Below, piece after piece: positions 55,709 to 64,000 of a stretch of 64,000 bases of DNA. The DNA is from JAWKTV01 sp041398905 (GTDB lineage Bacteria; Planctomycetota; Planctomycetia; Planctomycetales; Planctomycetaceae). The stretch lies in assembly GCA_041398905.1 (NCBI GenBank), contig JAWKTV010000001.1, positions 62,001 through 126,000 on the forward strand. The letters run 5' to 3'. Each line of letters begins with the position of its first letter. Position 1 is the stretch's first letter. The notes under the pieces are model-generated. The model was not told where the DNA came from. It ran no database searches and saw nothing but the letters and a program-made list of their open reading frames with translations. Position numbers and translations under genes: made by a program.

Positions 55709-57286
55709 CTACTCCACGCTGTAACCTGAGGCCAGCGATTCAAACGCGTCGATGCCCGACTCCTCCAGACCGGAATCGCGGACAATCTCGGTCTGGGCTT
55801 CGGCGTTGCTGGTCAGTTCCCTGGCCTTCACGCTGATGCGGCCGTTCTTGTCGTAGGAGTAGGTGACCTCGACGGGGGCGCCGGCGGGCAGGTTCGGCGG
55901 GAGGTTGAAGATCCGGAAATCGCCGATGAGCGTACACGCCGCCGGGTCGATCGCGTCCCCTTCCAGCACGCAGATATGGATTCGCTGCTGATTGGCGGTG
56001 TTCGTCACGAACCGCTGGGTGATGTGGTAGGGAATCGAGGTGTTCTTCGGGATCATGATGTGATTGATCTTCCGTTCCCGGTTGTTGGGATCGGAGATGC
56101 GGACACCCAGCGAGTGACTGTTGACGTCGCTGGTGCTGACCGACCGCAGTCGCTGGTTGACCGCCTGCGCGAGTCGCGAGGCACCACCGGTCGCTTTTGC
56201 TTCGAGGATCGCCGCATGGATGGCGGCCCCTTTGGCGACCGCCTGCTCGGGATCGATCTTGCGCGACGGCTCTTTACCGGTCACCTCGCGGAGCATCGTG
56301 GTCACCACCGGCATATGGGTCGATCCGCCGACGAGCACCACTTCGTCCAGTTCGCCGACCCCGACGCCCGCCTGCTGCATCACCAGCTCGGTCGTGTCGC
56401 GGGTCCGCTGCATGAGATCGCCAGTCAGACGCTCGAAGTCGCCGCGGGTCAGCGAGATGGTCAGCGACTTCCCCTGGAAGTAGACGCTGATCGGGGCCTG
56501 TGCCTTCGCGCTGAGGTCTCGCTTCGCCTGCTCACAATCGTTGGTGAGCTGCATCATGGTTTCCGGGTCGGTCCGGGGATCGAGCTGGAACTTTTTCTCG
56601 AACTGCTCGGCGACCTGGTCGACGATGCGGCGGCTCCAGTCGAGACCGCCGAGCATCACGTCGCCGTCCGTCGCCAGTACCCGGAAGCTGGTCCCGTTGT
56701 AGCGCACCACCGTCACGTCGAACGTTCCGCCCCCGAGGTCGTACACGAGGATGGTCTTCTCTCCGCCGGCGGCGTTGGCGCGGCCCAGTTCACCCATCTC
56801 CCAAGCGTACGCCAGCGTGGCGGCGGTTGGTTCGTTGATGATGTCGATGACGTTGAGGCCGGCGATGCGGCCGGCGTCCTGCGTCGCCTTGCGGCGGACA
56901 TCGTTGAAGTAGTACGGGACGGTGATCACCGCGTTCGCGATCGGCCCGATGACTTTCTCCGCGTCCTGCTTCAGCTTCTTCAGGATGAGGGCCGAGATGA
57001 ACTCCGGCGTCAGCTTCTTGCCCTGGTATACGACGTAAAAGTCCTTGTTGCCCATCTGCCGCTTGATGGCTTCGACGATGTTCTCCGGCCGTTCGAGCGA
57101 CATGCGTTCGAAGTTCGGGCCGACGATCACCTTGCCGTCCTCGCCCAGCAGCACGACGGACGGAGTGATGTTCTTGCCATCGGCGTTGTCGAGGGAAACC
57201 GCCTCCCCGTCGGTCTTGAGCTGCGCGATGGCGGAGTACGTGGTGCCCAGGTCGATGCCGACGGTCTGCCCTTCCAGAATCTTCAT
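55709..57286 (-). CDS. Hsp70/DnaK-like chaperone lacking the C-terminal lid
   Basis: ATP-dependent chaperone family, 525 residues against about 635 for DnaK. The nucleotide-binding domain is complete: VGIDLGTTYSAIAQL (phosphate 1), NEPTAATLAYAWE (connect 1), ILVYDLGGGTFDVTVV (phosphate 2) and EVVLVGGSTHMPVV (adenosine). A shortened beta-sandwich substrate domain follows (HSLGVRISDPNNRERK ... YSYDKNGRISVKAREL). The helical lid and terminal motif are missing. GAGG precedes the ATG. The partner gene downstream is a degenerate J-like protein, suggesting a specialised chaperone pair and not the main DnaK. Confidence 0.88.
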   Translation of the reverse strand: MKILEGQTVGIDLGTTYSAIAQLKTDGEAVSLDNADGKNITPSVVLLGEDGKVIVGPNFERMSLERPENIVEAIKRQMGNKDFYVVYQGKKLTPEFISALILKKLKQDAEKVIGPIANAVITVPYYFNDVRRKATQDAGRIAGLNVIDIINEPTAATLAYAWEMGELGRANAAGGEKTILVYDLGGGTFDVTVVRYNGTSFRVLATDGDVMLGGLDWSRRIVDQVAEQFEKKFQLDPRTDPETMMQLTNDCEQAKRDLSAKAQAPISVYFQGKSLTISLTRGDFERLTGDLMQRTRDTTELVMQQAGVGVGELDEVVLVGGSTHMPVVTTMLREVTGKEPSRKIDPEQAVAKGAAIHAAILEAKATGGASRLAQAVNQRLRSVSTSDVNSHSLGVRISDPNNRERKINHIMIPKNTSIPYHITQRFVTNTANQQRIHICVLEGDAIDPAACTLIGDFRIFNLPPNLPAGAPVEVTYSYDKNGRISVKARELTSNAEAQTEIVRDSGLEESGIDAFESLASGYSVE

Positions 57287-57834
57287 GCTGTGCCTCGTTC
57301 CGATGCGGAGTCGACCGCGGAGAGTTGCCGGGCCGTTGTCGAAAGAATCTGCGTTCAGAGTATCTGCCGCGTCCTCGCCAGCAGCCTCGCCGGTTGAATG
57401 CCGTCACCAGACATCAGGTTTCACGAGCTGCGGAACGAAGGGAGGCCTCCTGCTCTGGAGGAGGTCAGAACGACCAGCCTCCGACACCTCTTCAGCCGCT
57501 GACGGGTTGGGCATTCTGGCGCGTGCAGACCGGAATCAAGCAACGCCGGCAGGAACGGAGCGGGGCTCCCGGTTTTGAGCTGGTTGGGACCGGCTCGCGT
57601 CCGCACTGGCAGCCGTCGCCCCGTGCCGGGAAGCGCGGCTGTCAGGGTTTGGCAGCCTGCTGCGCGCCCCCGTCACGTGACCGATCTCTGCTGACCGGGT
57701 CTCCCTGTTTTGGCGACGAAACCCGTTGACACTCCGCCCGGAATCTGATTGGATGTGCCAGCGGCTGCGCGGTTTGCGGCGGGTGATGGTCCCGTTTCCA
57801 CTCGTGGTCGCAGCCTCCAGGGAAGGGGTTGACG
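57287..57834. other. Non-coding divergent interval
   Basis: The 548 bases between the Hsp70-like gene and the putative metallopeptidase must hold both promoters. I find no RNA gene, repeat or strong hairpin, and the open frames crossing it have no coding bias. Confidence 0.35.
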
Positions 57835-58446
57835 ATGCAGCAACGGAGCGAGTTGCGGACGGCGGGAAGGCTTCCGTTTGACTTCACGGCCGCCATGTGG
57901 ATGTTGTGCGACGACATCACCAGCCGCATGGATGACTTGCTGCATATCGACATGTCGCAGGTCGCGGTGTCGTACTCGCAAGCCCGCAGCCGCACCTTGT
58001 ACGGACTGCAGGCGAAGCTCACCCCAATGCGGTTCGAGCAGGGGGCGATGACGACGACTCGTCGCGGCCGGCAGTGGATTTGTCAGCGGCTGATGCTGGG
58101 GAGCCGCGAGATGCTGTACATCCTGACGTTCTACCTGCCGCGATTCCTCGATCAGCCGTTCCACGAGAAGATGATCACGGTGCTGCACGAGCTGTTTCAC
58201 GTCAGTCCAAATTTTGACGGCGACATCCGCCGGTTCGAGGGGCGGTATCATGTCCACTCGCACAGTCAAAAGGAGTACGACCGGGAGATGGGCAAGTTGG
58301 CCGAGGTGTATCTGCGAATGCAGCCTCCGCCGGAGCTGTACGAATGGCTGCACCACGACTTCCGCACGCTGCAGGCGATGTACGGCGGGGTTCGTGGCCT
58401 GCAGGTTCCGATTCCGAAACTGATTCCCCTGTCGCGATCGGCCTGA
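57835..58446 (+). CDS. Putative zinc metallopeptidase with HELFH motif
   Basis: The protein is 203 residues, with no signal or TM segment. The motif MITVLHELFHVSPNFDGD fits HExxH zinc peptidases (two His ligands and catalytic Glu). A His-rich segment 20 residues on (GRYHVHSHSQKEYD) could supply the third ligand. It resembles the putative phage-type metallopeptidase group. AAGGGG lies six bases before the ATG at 57835, which is preferred over an in-frame TTG at 57829. Confidence 0.6.
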   Translation: MQQRSELRTAGRLPFDFTAAMWMLCDDITSRMDDLLHIDMSQVAVSYSQARSRTLYGLQAKLTPMRFEQGAMTTTRRGRQWICQRLMLGSREMLYILTFYLPRFLDQPFHEKMITVLHELFHVSPNFDGDIRRFEGRYHVHSHSQKEYDREMGKLAEVYLRMQPPPELYEWLHHDFRTLQAMYGGVRGLQVPIPKLIPLSRSA

Positions 58447-58582
58447 GTCCGCGACCAGATGTCGGTAGCCGCCGTCACGGCGCGACAGCAGCTCGGCGGA
58501 TCGGTTCGAGTGGCCAGCATCGGCCGCTCCACCAAGTCGGGGGCCTAAGCTGCTGCCGTCCCGAACCCGTTGTGTGGGCGAT

Positions 58583-58610
58583 TTGCAATCAAAATCGTTT
58601 GATGTACACT
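58583..58610 (+). promoter_or_regulatory. Candidate sigma70-type promoter for the DUF1559 gene
   Basis: TTGCAA (58583-58588) and TACACT (58605-58610) are 16 bases apart. They lie in a locally AT-rich patch about 175 bases before the DUF1559 start, within the 339-base non-coding interval 58447-58785. TACAC is mirrored by GTGTA just downstream, giving a small inverted repeat over the -10. Seen by eye only. Confidence 0.35.
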
Positions 58611-58785
58611 CCTTCGGTGTAGTCGCGCAAGCATCTTCTCCGTTTCTGACCGGAGGGCGTTGTGGGACTGACAGGGGCCAAGTAGGTTCTTCGCCGTTTC
58701 GGCATCGCGTCTCGCGTCCACCTTCGCAGCCTGCGCACATTCAGTGCGATGGGTGATTCATCGGTTTCTGTTTTGGAGTTGTCCC

Positions 58786-59715
58786 ATGAAAGATCAGCGT
58801 CGCGGCTTTACGCTCATTGAGTTGCTGGTGGTGATTGCGATCATCGCGATCCTGGTGGCCTTGCTGCTGCCGGCAGTGCAGCAGGTTCGCGAGGCGGCCC
58901 GCAAGAGCCAGTGCCAGGATCACCTGCACAACCTTGTGATCGCCCTGCATGACTACGAAATCAACCACCGCTGCTATCCGCCCGGCGGGTTCTCAGAAGG
59001 CGTTTCAGGCACAGCCGCTGGCAACGGCCTGAGCTTTCACGTCATGATCCTCCCGTTCGCGGAGCAGAAGCCGCTCTATGACCAGTTCAACTTCAGAGGG
59101 TCGAACTGGACGATGTACGACGACGTCATCAGTCCACTCGCGACCGAGCCAATCGGCTTGTTCCTCTGTCCGAGCGGCAAGGAGACGTTGTCCGCCAGCG
59201 AGACATCCGGCGGATCGCGCATCGCCACCACGCACTATCTGGGCGTGATGGGACCGAAGACGGACCATACTGGCACTCCGCTGACTCCGAAGATCAACGG
59301 AGGTAACTATCCGGCGGCCTCCACGACTGGCGGCAGCGGTCACGAGGGGTTCGCGACGACGGGCATCCTGCGGAAGCAGTTCATCAGCCTTGTTCGCGAC
59401 ATCGTTGATGGTACCTCGAACACGCTGATGCTCGGCGAACTCTCCTGGAACAAGTGCAACTGCTATCGCGGCTGGCCGCGAGGCGGTGGTGGCAGCGCGA
59501 CCGCCGGGATGAAGAACATCGAGAACCCGATCAATCTGACACCCTACAACGGCAGCAACAACTTCAACGACGTGAGCTTCGGCAGTCAGCATCCCGGCGG
59601 TGCCCAGTTCGGACTTGGCGACGGGAAGGTGACCTTCCTGAGCGAGAACATCGACATGGGCATCTACCGCGCCCTCGGCAGCCGAGATGAGGGTGAGCCC
59701 GCTGCGGTTCCGTAA
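58786..59715 (+). CDS. DUF1559 prepilin-like protein, copy 1
   Basis: The protein is 309 residues. A type IV pilin-like N-terminus (RRGFTLIELLVVIAIIAILV) holds the prepilin peptidase site after Gly and a hydrophobic helix. The DUF1559 domain follows, with LLPAVQQVREAARKSQCQDH, FLCPSG and the C-terminal HPGGAQFGLGDGKVTFLSEN (H-x-G-G-x-x-F-x-x-D-G type) motif. Such proteins are hugely expanded in planctomycetes; they probably form pseudopilin-like structures, but this is unproved. GGAG before the ATG at 58786 decides the start over 58744. Confidence 0.92.
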   Translation: MKDQRRGFTLIELLVVIAIIAILVALLLPAVQQVREAARKSQCQDHLHNLVIALHDYEINHRCYPPGGFSEGVSGTAAGNGLSFHVMILPFAEQKPLYDQFNFRGSNWTMYDDVISPLATEPIGLFLCPSGKETLSASETSGGSRIATTHYLGVMGPKTDHTGTPLTPKINGGNYPAASTTGGSGHEGFATTGILRKQFISLVRDIVDGTSNTLMLGELSWNKCNCYRGWPRGGGGSATAGMKNIENPINLTPYNGSNNFNDVSFGSQHPGGAQFGLGDGKVTFLSENIDMGIYRALGSRDEGEPAAVP

Positions 59716-59750
59716 CCTTCACGAAACCTGAAGTGACCCTCGAACTCCGG

Positions 59751-59788
59751 GAGTTGGGCAGGTGCTGACCTGCCCAACTCGTTCGTTT
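59751..59788 (+). terminator. Rho-independent terminator after DUF1559 copy 1
   Basis: A perfect 13-bp stem (GAGTTGGGCAGGT and its complement) with a GCTG loop is followed by GTTCGTTT. It lies 36 bases after the stop codon and shares its GGGCAGG core with the hairpin at 26375. Confidence 0.8.
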
Positions 59789-59926
59789 GAATCGACGGTT
59801 TGCCGAGTCAGTGTGCTGGTCAATCTTCTAGTCGGTTTGCTGACGACGTGTGATCGCGCACCGCTTCGGCGATGCGGTGCCAACCGACCTTTCTTCCAAT
59901 CGATCCCACCGAGAATCGAGTCTCTG

Positions 59927-60364
59927 ATGCGAATTGCCCGTGTTCATCAGTTGATCGTCGCCCTGAGTGCGTTCGCGTTGATCGGATGTTCCGGCGGCGA
60001 CTCCGGGCCGCCGCTCTTCAATCTGTCCGGCACGGTGACCTTCGATGGGCAACCCCTGCAGAACGGCGCGGTCTTCTTCGAGCCAACCGAAGGCAATACC
60101 GGACCGACGGGGATGGCCACGGTCACCGATGGCAAATTCGATACGTCGCTCGAAGGCAACAAGGGGCATATCGGCGGCAAGATGATGGTGAAGGTCAAAG
60201 CCTACCCCGCTCCGACGGCGTCGGAAGAAGAGGTCGCTGGCCCAGTCCCCTTCAATGAATGGGCGGAGGCCATGGAGTTGCCGGCGGAGGATTCGACCAG
60301 GGACATCGCCGTCCCGAAGGAAGCGGCGAATCCGCCGAAGCCGCGGCGGCAAAACGACGCCTGA
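59927..60364 (+). CDS. Small lipoprotein, transthyretin/carboxypeptidase-regulatory-like, copy 1
   Basis: The protein is 145 residues. A lipoprotein signal ends in the lipobox LIGC (Cys lipidated). The body has a short beta domain starting LSGTVTFDGQPLQNGAVFFE with a following TGMATVTDGKFDTSLEGNKG, the pattern of planctomycete carboxypeptidase-regulatory-like lipoproteins. It lies between the two DUF1559 genes on the same strand. The ATG at 59927 gives the signal; the frame opens at 59762. Confidence 0.8.
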   Translation: MRIARVHQLIVALSAFALIGCSGGDSGPPLFNLSGTVTFDGQPLQNGAVFFEPTEGNTGPTGMATVTDGKFDTSLEGNKGHIGGKMMVKVKAYPAPTASEEEVAGPVPFNEWAEAMELPAEDSTRDIAVPKEAANPPKPRRQNDA

Positions 60365-60460
60365 TCGCGCGGAGGCGGCGTTGAAGTCGCGAGACTGTCT
60401 TCGGGTTGTTCTGCTTTGCCTTCGTTGAGGATTCTCGAACCTTTCTCGGAGCGATCGAAA

Positions 60461-61513
<1,053 letters not shown>

Positions 61514-61619
61514 GCTGATACCGGCGATGCGATCGCTGTTGGGCCGCGTCGCCCGCATTGTTAGTTGAACGCGTTGTTCCCGCTTCACTCCCTCTTTCGA
61601 GTCCGCAGGATTCCTGCTC

Positions 61620-62135
61620 ATGCGGTATGCCATCGTTGCCATTGTCGTTCTGGTCGCGGGCTGCGGCGGTGCCTCGGACCTGCCCGACCTCGTTGAAGTG
61701 AACGGGAAGGTCACGCTCGATGGCGAGCCTCTGGCGGGTGCCAGGGTCATGTTCGTTCCCAAGGCGGCGAGCGGGAATTCGGCGGAGGGGACCACCAACG
61801 CACAGGGGGAGTACAAGCTCATTTACTCGGCCGCCAACCTGGGTGCCGCGCCGGGTGATTATGAAGTGATGATCGTCCGTGACCCGGCCCTCAGTCCTCC
61901 CAAGTACCCTGCGGGCACCAATCCGGAAGCACTCAGCGCTCGCGAAAGTGCGAAGCTTGAAGCCGACTATGCGGCTCGAATGTATTTGCCCGCCCGCTAT
62001 AACGAGCTGACGACGCTGGCCGCCACTGTTGCGGCGGAGTCTGCCACGCACGACTTCGCACTGACGAGCGAACGAGACGCGAAGGACACGGAGTTGGAAG
62101 AACGCCGCCGCGCCGCCCTCGCTCCTCAGCCTTGA
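61620..62135 (+). CDS. Small lipoprotein, transthyretin/carboxypeptidase-regulatory-like, copy 2
   Basis: The protein is 171 residues. The lipoprotein signal MRYAIVAIVVLVAGC ends in a lipobox Cys. The domain opens VNGKVTLDGEPLAGARVMFV and continues GTTNAQGEYKLIY, the same pattern as copy 1, with an extra charged C-terminal helix (AKDTELEERRRAALA). It follows DUF1559 copy 2 by 106 bases, mirroring the order of copy 1. Confidence 0.82.
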   Translation: MRYAIVAIVVLVAGCGGASDLPDLVEVNGKVTLDGEPLAGARVMFVPKAASGNSAEGTTNAQGEYKLIYSAANLGAAPGDYEVMIVRDPALSPPKYPAGTNPEALSARESAKLEADYAARMYLPARYNELTTLAATVAAESATHDFALTSERDAKDTELEERRRAALAPQP

Positions 62136-62411
62136 TGGATCGGCGTTTGGCCGCTCGAATCATTCGTGCTGGATATGTTGCTGGTGAGAGAATCACCCGG
62201 CCCGCGTTCTCGACCGGTGGGGAACACCTTCGTTACACTCTGCACCGATTCGGAAGGTTCGGCAGCGCGGGGGATGCGTCGCTGCGGTTGGGCATTCCAG
62301 CCAGCGCGGCCAGTCTCGTTTGTCTGTCGCCCCTCTCCCGATCCGTTGTTCCGCCCCGGCGCTGCGCGGGTGGTTCGACCAGTGGCACCATTATCAGGAG
62401 GCGTGCGGCCG

Positions 62412-64000
62412 ATGCAGAACCACAAGACGATCCACGAGAAGCTGACCGAGATCGCAAGCAACCTCTGGTGGAGCTGGCAGCCCGATGTTGTGTCGATCTT
62501 CCGCGAGATCGACGCGACGTTCTGGTCGGACAACGCCCACAACCCGCTGCTGCTGTTGCGAGAGTACGGCCCCGATAAGCTGGAGATGCGGGCGCGCGAC
62601 GAGGTGCTGCACTCCCGCATCCACGGGGCCTACCGCCGCTGGCAGGAATACATGGCCTCCACCGACACCTGGGGCGACGTGCACGCGGGCGTGCTGGGCC
62701 ACCGTCACGTCGCCTACTTTTCCGCGGAGTTCGGCCTGCACGAGTCACTTCGCATCTACTCCGGCGGCCTGGGAATTCTCGCGGGCGACCACCTGAAGTC
62801 CGCCTCCGACCTCGGTATTCCGCTGGTCGCCGTCGGCCTGTTTTACCACGAAGGCTACTTCACGCAGGTCATCGATCCCAACGGCTGGCAGGGTGAGGAG
62901 TACCTCTACGCCGAGCCGAAAGACCTGCCGCTCAAGCCGGCCAACAACAAGGAAGGCAAGCAGGTGACCATCTCGGTCGCCACCCGTACCGGGAATATCA
63001 CCGCGAGGGTCTGGCGGGTCGATGTGGGCCGTGTTCCGCTGTACCTGCTCGATACCAACATCCCCGAGAACACGGAGGAGGATCGGCAACTCACTGCGCG
63101 ACTGTATGGCGGCGATCAGCGTACCCGCATCCGGCAGGAGATTTTGCTCGGGATTGGCGGAGTGCGGGCACTGGAGGCGATCGGCATTCTCCCGCGTGTC
63201 ATCCATATGAACGAAGGCCACAGCGCCTTCTGTTCACTTGAAGTCATCCGCAGCCGGATGCGCGGGGATGGCCTGTCGTTCGACGAAGCCCTCCGCGAAA
63301 CCCGGTCGCAGTGCGTGTTCACCACTCACACGCCGGTGCCGGCCGGCCACGACCGCTTTGATGGCGGGCTGATGGAGGACCACCTCGGGCCGATGCGGGA
63401 CGAACTCGGTCTCGACCACGCGGGGCTGATGGGCCTGGGCCGGGTCGATCCGCAGAACCATGACGAGTCGTTCTGCATGACGGTCCTCGCGTTCAAGACG
63501 TGTCGCCGGGCGAACGCGGTCTCGAACCTGCACGGCGTCGTCAGCCGCCGGATGTGGCGGCACCTCTGGCCATGGCGCAGCGACGAAGAGGTGCCGATCG
63601 GACACATCACCAACGGCGTGCATGTGCCGACATGGCTTTCGCCGCAGATGCGTTTCGTTTACGACAAAGTGCTGCCGCAGAACTGGCATCTCAGGACGGG
63701 CGAGCCGCGCGTCTGGAAGGGGCTGGAGCAGGTCACCGCCGGCGAGTTGTGGGAGACGCACCAGGCGCTCAAGAACCGGCTGATTGTTTACGCACGTTAC
63801 CGGTTGACGAAGCAGGCGAAGCGGCACAAGCTGAGCGCGTCGGCGATCGAACGGATTCAGGACCTGCTCGACCCGAACGCGCTCCTGATCGGTTTCGCCC
63901 GGCGGTTCGCGCCGTACAAGCGAGCCGACCTGGTGCTGCAGGACATCGACTTCCTTGAGACGATCATCCGCGACAGTGACCGCCCGGTGCAGTTCATCTT
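62412..64000 (+). CDS. glgP: Alpha-glucan (glycogen) phosphorylase, N-terminal 529 residues
   Basis: Releases glucose-1-phosphate from alpha-1,4-glucans (GT35, PLP enzyme). The frame is open to the window end. Landmarks are NLWWSWQPDVVSIFREID, VAYFSAEFGLHESLRIYSGG, LGILAGDHLKSASDLG, VIHMNEGHSAF, CVFTTHTPVPAGHDRF, HITNGVHVPTWLSP and FARRFAPYKRADL. This is the short bacterial/archaeal alpha-glucan phosphorylase type. AGGAGG ten bases before the ATG fixes the start. The C-terminal part with the PLP lysine lies beyond the window. Confidence 0.92.
   Translation, partial: MQNHKTIHEKLTEIASNLWWSWQPDVVSIFREIDATFWSDNAHNPLLLLREYGPDKLEMRARDEVLHSRIHGAYRRWQEYMASTDTWGDVHAGVLGHRHVAYFSAEFGLHESLRIYSGGLGILAGDHLKSASDLGIPLVAVGLFYHEGYFTQVIDPNGWQGEEYLYAEPKDLPLKPANNKEGKQVTISVATRTGNITARVWRVDVGRVPLYLLDTNIPENTEEDRQLTARLYGGDQRTRIRQEILLGIGGVRALEAIGILPRVIHMNEGHSAFCSLEVIRSRMRGDGLSFDEALRETRSQCVFTTHTPVPAGHDRFDGGLMEDHLGPMRDELGLDHAGLMGLGRVDPQNHDESFCMTVLAFKTCRRANAVSNLHGVVSRRMWRHLWPWRSDEEVPIGHITNGVHVPTWLSPQMRFVYDKVLPQNWHLRTGEPRVWKGLEQVTAGELWETHQALKNRLIVYARYRLTKQAKRHKLSASAIERIQDLLDPNALLIGFARRFAPYKRADLVLQDIDFLETIIRDSDRPVQFI

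Overview
The window is chromosomal DNA of a planctomycete (phylum Planctomycetota, order Planctomycetales most likely; no species can be named from the sequence). The signs are two DUF1559 prepilin-like proteins with the GFTLIELLVVIAIIAILVALLLPAVQQ-type N-terminus, a BBP7-like outer-membrane barrel, a DUF1080 protein next to a Tat-exported Gfo/Idh/MocA oxidoreductase, a cytochrome c/WD40/PPC protein, a signal peptidase I with very large insertions, futalosine-pathway menaquinone genes (mqnD, mqnE) and squalene-hopene cyclase. Base composition is high-GC with strong G/C at third codon positions, except from about 40.1 to 42.8 kb, which is visibly AT-richer.

Layout. 0-9 kb: the end of a Q-rich gene, a WD40/cytochrome protein, lepB, a tiny membrane protein and a large secreted protein. 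9-25 kb: SEDS glycan polymerase (rodA/ftsW), shc, mqnD, Gfo/Idh and DUF1080, a PLP amino-acid enzyme, an anti-sigma-like membrane protein, an aspartate aminotransferase, a His-rich exported protein and glucose-6-phosphate isomerase. 25-37 kb: mqnE, a UxaA-family dehydratase, BBP7, an exported protein, a PfkB sugar kinase, panD, an ABC-2 permease, rdgB, a Host_attach protein and a hemerythrin. 37.5-43 kb: an accessory island. 43-53 kb: a thioredoxin-like protein, a repeat protein, an M29 aminopeptidase, an alpha/beta hydrolase, a PfpI/DJ-1 protein and an RND transporter. 53-64 kb: a GspF/PilC-like protein, a degenerate J-domain/GspE-N-like membrane protein, a lid-less Hsp70, a putative metallopeptidase, two DUF1559-lipoprotein modules and the start of an alpha-glucan phosphorylase that runs off the window.

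The most interesting region is 37.5-40.9 kb, a damaged chromosomal integron. A frame-disrupted integron-type integrase reads leftward. A core site at its 5' side opens the first cassette (a VOC/glyoxalase-like gene). That cassette closes with a textbook attC whose R'' heptamer is the exact complement of the cassette's own opening core site and whose L'' arm carries one extra G. A second cassette ORF follows. A 1.48-kb insertion sequence with 31-bp terminal inverted repeats has landed inside cassette 1, between its core site and its gene. A GIY-YIG (T5orf172/MUG113-like) membrane protein lies just beyond, in the same AT-richer tract.

About eighteen genes, several normally essential or housekeeping (lepB, pgi, panD, shc), have single-base frame changes. 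Many fall in short homopolymers and some occur as compensating pairs. This looks like residual sequencing or assembly error rather than biological decay, so such genes are annotated over their full reconstructed span. Only the integrase and transposase, which are also very heavily broken, are called pseudogenes. No tRNA, rRNA or CRISPR array was seen.
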